Source: Streptomyces rimosus subsp. rimosus (GTDB taxonomy: Bacteria > Actinomycetota > Actinomycetes > Streptomycetales > Streptomycetaceae). From it: 64,000 nucleotides of DNA. The first letter of the stretch is position 1. Every line of letters starts with the position of its first letter. Shown piece by piece: positions 58,828-64,000 of this stretch. Location: the NCBI RefSeq assembly GCF_000720725.1, contig NZ_JOCQ01000039.1:1-64000 (forward strand), in the 5' to 3' direction. A program made the translations under genes and the position numbers. The notes under the pieces were generated by a model. That model had not been told where the DNA came from. It saw only the letters and a program-made list of their open reading frames with translations, and did not search any database.

Positions 58828-60443
58828 GACCGTGCTCCCGCCTTTTCCTGCTCCGCCCGGTCCGCACCGCGCGCACCCGCACCCATCCTGCCTGGCAGGA
58901 AGGCCCCGACCACCACCGCGCCGAGCACCGCGACACCGGCCGAGGCGAGCGCGGTGACGTGCATGGCGTGGATGAACGCGTCGTGCGCGTCCGTGATCAG
59001 CCGCTGTCCGGCCGGTCCGAGGTGCCGGGCGACGCCGAGCGTGGCCTCGATGGACTCGCCCGCCGCGTGCCGGGCGGCGTCCGGCAGGCCCGGTACGGAG
59101 TTCAGCGCGCCGTCGATGTCGTCGCGGTAGACGGTGGACAGCAGCGAGCCCAGTACGGCGACCCCGAGCGTGCCGCCGACCTGCCGGAACGTGTTGTTGA
59201 CGGCCGATCCGGAGCCCGCCTTCTCGCGCGGCAGGGACTGCATGATCGAGAGGGTGACCGGCGGCATGATGTGCGACGAGCCGGTGCCCTGGACGAAGAA
59301 GAGGACCTCCAGCACCCACATCGGGGTATCGGTGTCCAGCAGCAGGAAGCCGGCCATGCTGGCGGCGACCAACAGCATCCCGCCCGTGCAGACGGTGCGC
59401 GCGCCGAAGCGGTCGACGGCGTGCCGGGCCAGCGGCGAGAAGATCATCTGGGAGACGGCCAGCGGCAGGATCAGCAGGCCCGCCTGGAGCGGGGTGTAGC
59501 CGCGCACGCTCTGGACGTAGAAGACGATGAAGAACGTGACGCCCATCAGCGCGAAGAAGACCAGTGTGATGGCGCCCACCGCGGCGGAGAAGGCCGGCTT
59601 GCGGAAGAGGTTGACGTCGATCGACGGGTGATCGATCCGCTTCTCGTACAGCACGAAGCCGACCAGGACGAGCAGACCGCCCAGGACCGTACCGAGCACC
59701 TGCGGATCGGTGAAGTCGGCGAGCTGGCCGCCCTTGATGATCCCGTAGACCAACAGCACCAGACCGACGACGGAGAGCAGCACGCCGACCGGGTCCAGCT
59801 TCCCGGGCCGCGGGTCCCTGGAGTCGGGCACCAGGAGGATCATCGCGACCAGCGCCACCAGCACGATCGGTACGTTCACGAGAAAGACCGAACCCCACCA
59901 GAAGTGGTCCAGCAGCAGACCGCCCGCGATCGGGCCGATCGCGATGGCCAGTCCCACGCCGCCCGCCCAGATGCCGATCGCCTTGGGCTGCTCGTCCCGC
60001 TCGAAGACGTTCATCAGGACGGCGAGGGTGGACGGCATCACGAAGGCGCCGCCCAGCCCCATCACGGCCCGGAAGGCGATCAGCTGCCCCGGCGACCCGG
60101 AGACGGCCGCCAGCACCGAGCCGACGCCGAACACCGCCAGCCCGAAGAGCAGCACCTTCTTGCGGCCCAGCCGGTCACCGAGCAGTCCCGAGGTGAACAG
60201 CAGGCCCGCGAAGACGAGCGTGTACGAGTTGATCGCCCACTCCAGCTGGCTCTGCGTGGCGCCGAGGCCGGTGGGGGCCGGGGTGGCGATCGTCTTCATC
60301 GCCACGTTGAGGATGGAGTTGTCCAGCACCACGATCAGCAGGCTGAGCATGAGGACGGACAGGATCACCCAGCGGCGGCGGTGGATGTGCTCGGGGACGT
60401 GCCGGGGCGCGGCGGATATACCGGCGGGTTCGGAGCTGGTCAT
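58824..60443 (-). CDS. MFS multidrug transporter, DHA2 (EmrB/QacA) type
   Basis: A 539-residue permease with 14 predicted membrane segments. It starts VILSVLMLSLLIVVLDNSILNVAMKTI (the L-D-x-T/S-I-V-N-V-A motif of the DHA2 family, with Asn-Ser), has loop motif SGLLGDRLGRKKVLLFG and, between segments 7-8, RKPAFSAAVGAI. It probably expels antibiotics or cationic drugs. It is the first gene of the pump-TetR operon. Confidence 0.94.
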   Translation of the reverse strand: MTSSEPAGISAAPRHVPEHIHRRRWVILSVLMLSLLIVVLDNSILNVAMKTIATPAPTGLGATQSQLEWAINSYTLVFAGLLFTSGLLGDRLGRKKVLLFGLAVFGVGSVLAAVSGSPGQLIAFRAVMGLGGAFVMPSTLAVLMNVFERDEQPKAIGIWAGGVGLAIAIGPIAGGLLLDHFWWGSVFLVNVPIVLVALVAMILLVPDSRDPRPGKLDPVGVLLSVVGLVLLVYGIIKGGQLADFTDPQVLGTVLGGLLVLVGFVLYEKRIDHPSIDVNLFRKPAFSAAVGAITLVFFALMGVTFFIVFYVQSVRGYTPLQAGLLILPLAVSQMIFSPLARHAVDRFGARTVCTGGMLLVAASMAGFLLLDTDTPMWVLEVLFFVQGTGSSHIMPPVTLSIMQSLPREKAGSGSAVNNTFRQVGGTLGVAVLGSLLSTVYRDDIDGALNSVPGLPDAARHAAGESIEATLGVARHLGPAGQRLITDAHDAFIHAMHVTALASAGVAVLGAVVVGAFLPGRMGAGARGADRAEQEKAGARS

Positions 60444-60464
60444 GGGGTCAGCGTACGCCCATTT

Positions 60465-60507
60465 CGATACGGGGCCGTTCCGTATCGGAGGGCACCATTC
60501 CGTATCA
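60465..60507. promoter_or_regulatory. TetR operator at the multidrug-pump promoter
   Basis: CGATACGG (60465-60472), 7 nt and CCGTATCG (60480-60487) are perfect inverted arms, and a third half-site CCGTATCA lies at 60500-60507. On the minus strand this gives GATACGGAATGG and GATACGGAACGG repeats 22-65 bp before the pump ATG, the usual place of a TetR autoregulatory site. Confidence 0.7.
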
Positions 60508-60658
60508 GCGGGGCATGCGGGGGCGTGGCCGCCTCACAAGGCGCGGTCCGCCCCTCCTCCCCAGGCCCCTTCCACTCCCCCGGGGCCGCGTGCCAGCATG
60601 GAAGGGAGTCCGGAGACGCCGTCAGGGCGCTTCGAGATGACGAACAGGAGCCGTCACC

Positions 60659-61570
60659 ATGACGCAGCTTTCGCCTGCCCAGATTCCGGCCGCGGAGGGG
60701 ACCACCGCGGCCGGCGGGGGCACAACCGGTAAGGCCGACAGCAGCAAGGCGCTGTACGGAGGAAAGAGCTCGCGGCGGGTGACCGTCCGCGACATCGCCG
60801 CCGCCAAGGAGCGCGGCGAGAAGTGGCCGATGCTCACCGCCTACGACGCGATGACCGCCTCCGTCTTCGACGAGGCCGGCATCCCGGTGCTGCTGGTCGG
60901 CGATTCGATGGGCAACTGCCACCTCGGATACGAGTCCACCGTGCCGGTCACGATGGACGAGATCACCATCCTGTCCGCGGCGGTCGTCCGCGGCACCAAG
61001 CGCGCACTGATCGTCGGCGACCTGCCCTTCGGCGCCTACCAGGAGAGCCCGGTCCAGGCGCTGCGCAACGCCACCCGCCTGGTCAAGGAGGCCGGCGTCG
61101 GCGCGGTCAAGCTGGAGGGCGGCGAGCGCTCCGCCCACCAGGTCGAGCTGCTGGTCTCGGCCGGCATTCCGGTCATGGCCCACGTCGGCCTGACACCGCA
61201 GTCCGTCAACGCGTACGGGGGCTACCCGGTGCAGGGCCGCGGCGAGGAAGCGGCCCAGCAGCTGCTGCGCGACGCGAAGGCCGTGCAGGACGCGGGCGCC
61301 TTCGCCGTCGTCCTGGAGGCCGTACCGGCCGAACTGGCCGCCGAGGTCACCCGCTCGCTGCACATCCCCACGGTCGGCATCGGCGCGGGCATCGGCTGTG
61401 ACGCGCAGGTCCTGGTGTGGACCGACATGGCGGGCCTGACCGGCGGGCACGTCCCGCGCTTCGTGAAGCAGTACGCGAACGTGCGCGAGGTGCTGGGCAC
61501 CGCGGCCAAGGACTTCGCCGAGGAGGTCGTCGGCGGCACGTTCCCGGCGAAGGAGCACAGCTTCCGCTGA
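60659..61570 (+). CDS. panB: 3-methyl-2-oxobutanoate hydroxymethyltransferase
   Basis: A 303-residue enzyme of pantothenate synthesis that moves a hydroxymethyl group from methylenetetrahydrofolate to alpha-ketoisovalerate. Family blocks are clear: KWPMLTAYDAMTASVFDEAGIPVLLVGDSMGNCHLG (Mg-binding Asp residues), VKLEGGERSAHQ, MAHVGLTPQSVNAYGGYPVQGRG and TVGIGAGIGCDAQVLVWTDM. A 35-residue Ala/Gly-rich N-terminal extension precedes the core, as in other Streptomyces. AGGAG lies before the ATG. A strong terminator follows. Confidence 0.97.
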   Translation: MTQLSPAQIPAAEGTTAAGGGTTGKADSSKALYGGKSSRRVTVRDIAAAKERGEKWPMLTAYDAMTASVFDEAGIPVLLVGDSMGNCHLGYESTVPVTMDEITILSAAVVRGTKRALIVGDLPFGAYQESPVQALRNATRLVKEAGVGAVKLEGGERSAHQVELLVSAGIPVMAHVGLTPQSVNAYGGYPVQGRGEEAAQQLLRDAKAVQDAGAFAVVLEAVPAELAAEVTRSLHIPTVGIGAGIGCDAQVLVWTDMAGLTGGHVPRFVKQYANVREVLGTAAKDFAEEVVGGTFPAKEHSFR

Positions 61571-61608
61571 TGCCCTGCCAGGGAGCGCGGCTTCCGTCGA
61601 TGTGAACG

Positions 61609-61651
61609 AAGGCCGGGCGGGCGCCCTCGGAGAAGTCGCCCGCCCGGCCTT
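61609..61651. terminator. 15-bp hairpin terminator (bidirectional)
   Basis: AAGGCCGGGCGGGCG (61609-61623) pairs perfectly with 61637-61651 around a 13-nt loop and ends in TTT. It separates the converging panB and azlD genes. Confidence 0.8.
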
Positions 61652-61660
61652 TCGCCGCGC

Positions 61661-61990
61661 TCAGTGCGCGAAGACCGTACTGGCCAGGATCACGTGCACG
61701 GCCGTGCCGCCGAGAATGCTCAACAGCGCGTTGCGGCGCCACAGATGCAGTCCGACGGTGACGGCCAGGGCCACCAGCGGGGCCAGGCTGCGCTTTTCGG
61801 TGAGGGAAAGGTCGCGCAGGCAGTAGGCGAGCAGGATCACCATGACGCCGGCGGGCATGCGGGCACTGAGGTACCGGACGGTACGGCTGGCCCGCAGGGG
61901 TGTGAGGGCGGCGAAGGGCAGGGCGCGCAGGCCCCAGGTGACCGCGGTGGTGACGAGGACGGCGGCGACGGCATAGCGCGGATCAGGCAT
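61661..61990 (-). CDS. azlD: AzlD-type branched-chain amino acid exporter subunit
   Basis: A 109-residue protein with four short membrane helices (YAVAAVLVTTAVTWGLRALPFAAL; MPAGVMVILLAYCLRDL; LAPLVALAVTVGLHLWRRN; LLSILGGTAVHVILASTVF). It is the small subunit of the LIV-E exporter with AzlC. ATG 61990 overlaps the azlC stop by 8 nt (ATGCCTGA). Confidence 0.9.
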   Translation of the reverse strand: MPDPRYAVAAVLVTTAVTWGLRALPFAALTPLRASRTVRYLSARMPAGVMVILLAYCLRDLSLTEKRSLAPLVALAVTVGLHLWRRNALLSILGGTAVHVILASTVFAH

Positions 61991-62732
61991 GGCTCGGCCT
62001 CTTGCCGGTGGTGAGCTGACGGGCCAGGAGGGCGGCGGCGAACAGGCCGAAGGCGGCCAGGAGCATCTCGCCGGGGAAGAGGACCCGGGCACCGAGGGCG
62101 CTGAGCAGAGCGAGCACAGGAGTGGGCAGATCGCCGCGCAGTTCCCGGACGGCATCCAGCGCGAGAACGGCGAACAAGGCGGTGAGGGCGAAGTCCAGGC
62201 CGGTGACGTTCCCCGGGATGAGGGAGCCGAGCAGGGCCCCGGCGATCGCGCTGCCCGCCCAGGACAGATGCAGCAGGAACTGCATCCACAGGATGCGGCG
62301 GCCGGGCCAGGAGCGGGCCTGTTCGCGGGTGGCCAGCACATACGCCTCGTCGCACAGCGCGAAGGTGGCGTACGTCTTGCCGAGGCGGCCGGATATGCGG
62401 TGCACGGGGAAGGACAGCGCGTAGAAGACGTGCCGGACGTTCACCATGAACGAGGACAGCGCGATCGCCGCCAGCGGGGCCGCGGCGGTCACCAGGCCGA
62501 TGAGCAGGAACTCGAACGATCCGCCGAAGGCGAGCGCCGCGGACAGCCCCGCCCACCACCAGTCCAGCCCCGACTGCGTCACCAGCGCCCCGAAGGCGAG
62601 GCCGAGCGGAACGAATCCCAGAACGGCGCCGGCGGATTCCCTGAACGCCGCGGGCGCCTCGGAACGTCCTGCGGACGCGGGGACAGGTACGGGCCGAGTG
62701 CGGCCCCCGGTGACGGCAGGGCTTGTTTCCAT
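61983..62732 (-). CDS. azlC: AzlC-type branched-chain amino acid exporter subunit
   Basis: A 249-residue membrane protein. The start of the fold is AAFRESAGAVLGFVPLGLAFGALVTQSGL and FGGSFEFLLIGLVTAAAPLAAIALSSFMVNVRHVFYALS is the family core. About seven helices. It is divergent from the Lrp-like gene, which in other bacteria represses azlCD. The intervening 62 bp are AT-rich, as in an Lrp-type site. Confidence 0.92.
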   Translation of the reverse strand: METSPAVTGGRTRPVPVPASAGRSEAPAAFRESAGAVLGFVPLGLAFGALVTQSGLDWWWAGLSAALAFGGSFEFLLIGLVTAAAPLAAIALSSFMVNVRHVFYALSFPVHRISGRLGKTYATFALCDEAYVLATREQARSWPGRRILWMQFLLHLSWAGSAIAGALLGSLIPGNVTGLDFALTALFAVLALDAVRELRGDLPTPVLALLSALGARVLFPGEMLLAAFGLFAAALLARQLTTGKRPSHA

Positions 62733-62794
62733 GGCGAAATCTTAAAAAGAATCGCGGCTTATTTGGTTTCCTTCTTCAGCTCTACAATGACTCC
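62733..62794 (+). promoter_or_regulatory. AT-rich divergent promoter; leaderless lrp start
   Basis: TACAAT (62783-62788) is a near-perfect -10 hexamer and ends 6 nt before the GTG at 62795. No ribosome site is present, so the lrp-like mRNA should be leaderless. The stretch CTTAAAAAGAATC near 62741 is unusually AT-rich for this genome and fits an Lrp/AsnC binding region. Confidence 0.55.
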
Positions 62795-63253
62795 GTGCGC
62801 AACGAAATTACCCTCGACGCGGTGGACCGGGAAATTCTGTTCCAGCTCGGCCGGGACGGGCGGCTGACCAACGTCGAGCTGGCCAGGCGCGTCGGTCTGA
62901 CCCCGCCGCCCTGCCTGCGCCGGGTCAAGCGGCTGGAGGAAGCCGGCGTCATCGCCGGATACCGGGCCGTCGTCGATCCCGAGGCGGTGGGCCGCGGCCT
63001 GGAAGTCCTCGTCGCCGTGGAGATATACGCCCAGGACCGCAAGAGCTTCGAGGAGTTCGAGGCCACCGTCGCCTCCTACGAGGAGGTCATCGAGTTCCGC
63101 CGTATGTACGGGCGCCCCGACTATTTCCTCCGCGTCGCCGTGGCCGACCATGCCGCCTACGAAGGCTTCCTCACCCGCAAGCTCAGCTGCCTGCCCGCGG
63201 TCCTCCGCCTCGAATCGCATATGACCATGAAGGAGATCAGCACCGACCGGTGA
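62795..63253 (+). CDS. Lrp/AsnC-family regulator
   Basis: A 152-residue regulator. The N-terminal helix-turn-helix (TLDAVDREILFQLGRDGRLTNVELARRVGLTPPPCLRRVKRLEEAGVIAGYRAVVD) is followed by the RAM ligand-binding domain (RRMYGRPDYFLRVAVADHAAYEGF). GTG 62795 is the start; the frame is open 24 codons further upstream, but that stretch overlaps azlC control DNA and is not conserved in type. It probably controls azlCD in response to branched-chain amino acids. Confidence 0.92.
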   Translation: MRNEITLDAVDREILFQLGRDGRLTNVELARRVGLTPPPCLRRVKRLEEAGVIAGYRAVVDPEAVGRGLEVLVAVEIYAQDRKSFEEFEATVASYEEVIEFRRMYGRPDYFLRVAVADHAAYEGFLTRKLSCLPAVLRLESHMTMKEISTDR

Positions 63254-63287
63254 GGCGCGCCGTCTGCCGCCGACGGCCTGACCTGGG

Positions 63288-63318
63288 CTGTCGGTCCGCT
63301 GTCGGTCGTTTGTCAGTG
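63288..63318 (+). repeat. Three direct repeats with 11-bp phase before the ABC ATPase gene
   Basis: CTGTCGGTC (63288), CTGTCGGTC (63299) and TTGTCAGTG (63310) repeat once per helical turn; a further CTGTCATCG is at 63323. They lie 20-50 bp before the start codon and are placed like an activator or repressor array. Confidence 0.5.
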
Positions 63319-63338
63319 GGGGCTGTCATCGTGTGGGC

Positions 63339-64000
63339 ATGACGCGAAAGACGACATCCAACGGCGCGGGGAACGCCGTCGAAGTGCGGGGACTGGTCAA
63401 GCACTTCGGCGAGGTGAAGGCCGTGGACGGGGTGGATCTCGATGTGCGGGAAGGCACCGTCCTCGGCGTGCTGGGGCCGAACGGCGCCGGCAAGACGACG
63501 CTGGTCCGCTGCCTGTCCACACTCCTGGTGCCGGACGCCGGCACGGCGACCGTGGCCGGTTTCGACGTGGTGCGCCAGCCGCGCGCGCTGCGCCGCACGA
63601 TCGGCCTCACCGGCCAGTACGCCTCGGTCGACGAGAAGCTCTCCGGCCGCGAGAACCTGTACATGATCGGCCGGCTGCTGGACCTCTCCCGCAAGGACGC
63701 CCGCGCGCGGGCCGACGAGCTGCTGGAGCGGTTCTCGCTCACCGAGGCCGCCGGCCGGGCCGCCGCCAAGTACTCCGGCGGTATGCGCCGCCGCCTCGAC
63801 CTGGCCGCCTCCATGATCGGCAGGCCCGCGGTGCTGTATCTGGACGAGCCGACGACCGGCCTGGACCCCCGCACCCGCAACGAGGTGTGGGACGAGGTCC
63901 GCAGCATGGTGCGCGACGGCGCCACGGTCCTGCTCACCACCCAGTACATGGAAGAGGCCGAGCAGCTGGCCCACGAGCTGACGGTCATCGACCGCGGCCG
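63339..64000 (+). CDS. ABC transporter ATP-binding protein, DrrA-like (right end cut)
   Basis: The first 220 residues of a drug-exporter ATPase; the gene runs off the right edge. Walker A GPNGAGKTTLVRCL, Q-loop GQYASVDEKLSGRENL, signature YSGGMRRRLDLA, Walker B VLYLDEPTTGLDPRTR and the H-loop region LTTQYMEEAEQLA, in which Gln replaces the usual His, are all seen. The Q in place of the switch His is typical of the DrrA/daunorubicin-resistance group. A partner permease gene should follow. Confidence 0.93.
   Translation, partial: MTRKTTSNGAGNAVEVRGLVKHFGEVKAVDGVDLDVREGTVLGVLGPNGAGKTTLVRCLSTLLVPDAGTATVAGFDVVRQPRALRRTIGLTGQYASVDEKLSGRENLYMIGRLLDLSRKDARARADELLERFSLTEAAGRAAAKYSGGMRRRLDLAASMIGRPAVLYLDEPTTGLDPRTRNEVWDEVRSMVRDGATVLLTTQYMEEAEQLAHELTVIDRG

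Noticed and set aside
1..64000. CRISPR arrays, tRNA or rRNA genes, insertion sequences, attachment sites
   Set aside because: No regularly spaced repeats of 25-40 bp, no cloverleaf or rRNA words and no transposase motifs. The IS30-type HTH at 18777 is fused to a MarR domain and lacks a DDE domain.

Overview
The window is chromosomal DNA of an actinomycete, almost certainly a Streptomyces. Base composition is very GC-rich, third codon positions are nearly all G or C, and many starts are GTG. Family-typical genes are present: DUF397/XRE pairs, ANTAR-GAF proteins, a GbsR-like regulator, maltose genes under LacI regulators, and glnE beside a second glutamine synthetase. From recalled gene order, about 29-61 kb resembles the core region that carries malEFG-malR, glnE, nadE and panB in Streptomyces coelicolor. 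I could not run a search to confirm this. About 1-29 kb looks more accessory. I saw no tRNA, rRNA, CRISPR array, transposase or phage gene.

Layout. 0-3.3 kb: an aminolipid-type acyltransferase pair (left one truncated by the window edge), then a histidine kinase/response regulator pair. 3.3-12.1 kb: a mixture of VOC, TipA-like MerR, DUF397, a large membrane-anchored orphan, a ferritin-like 'metal-dependent hydrolase' coupled to a flavin/[2Fe-2S] reductase, TetR, a bulb-type lectin and GNAT. 12.4-17.2 kb: a secreted alpha-amylase and pullulanase operon beside a small secreted lectin-like protein. 17.4-19.5 kb: a cytochrome P450 divergent from a GbsR/MarR-like regulator. 19.4-21.4 kb: a whiJ/abaA-like locus (ATPase-fold protein, XRE regulator and two DUF397 genes created by a 243-bp tandem duplication). 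21.4-29.1 kb: EF-hand protein, methyltransferase, maltokinase-cap protein, two GAF-ANTAR proteins, a one-domain LuxR protein, then a Rieske oxygenase coupled to an MFS permease.

29.1-38 kb is maltodextrin metabolism: malE-malF-malG-aglA-lacI in one tightly overlapping operon, facing a second aglA plus malR. The secreted amylase and pullulanase upstream would supply its substrates. A deleted LacI remnant lies 3.5 kb away. 38-43.4 kb: a PAP2-type membrane protein, glnE, and a glutamine-synthetase-like gene that lacks the usual adenylylation tyrosine. 43.6-48.2 kb: an Rv2466c-like thiol protein, a hydrolase with a DUF998 protein, and a copper locus (CsoR-like palindrome, DUF6153 protein, Tat-exported multicopper oxidase).

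48.3-52.8 kb is the most unusual part. A processive GT2 glycosyltransferase is divergent from a two-gene operon encoding a von Willebrand A/ricin-lectin protein and a ricin-lectin/glycosyltransferase fusion. The rest holds nadE, a small secreted protein, two drug-type MFS pumps (one paired with TetR and a clear operator), an endonuclease/exonuclease/phosphatase-family membrane protein, panB, the azlCD/Lrp module and a DrrA-like ABC ATPase cut by the right edge. Several genes carry a -10-like hexamer 6-8 nt before the start codon and no ribosome binding site, which suggests leaderless transcripts.
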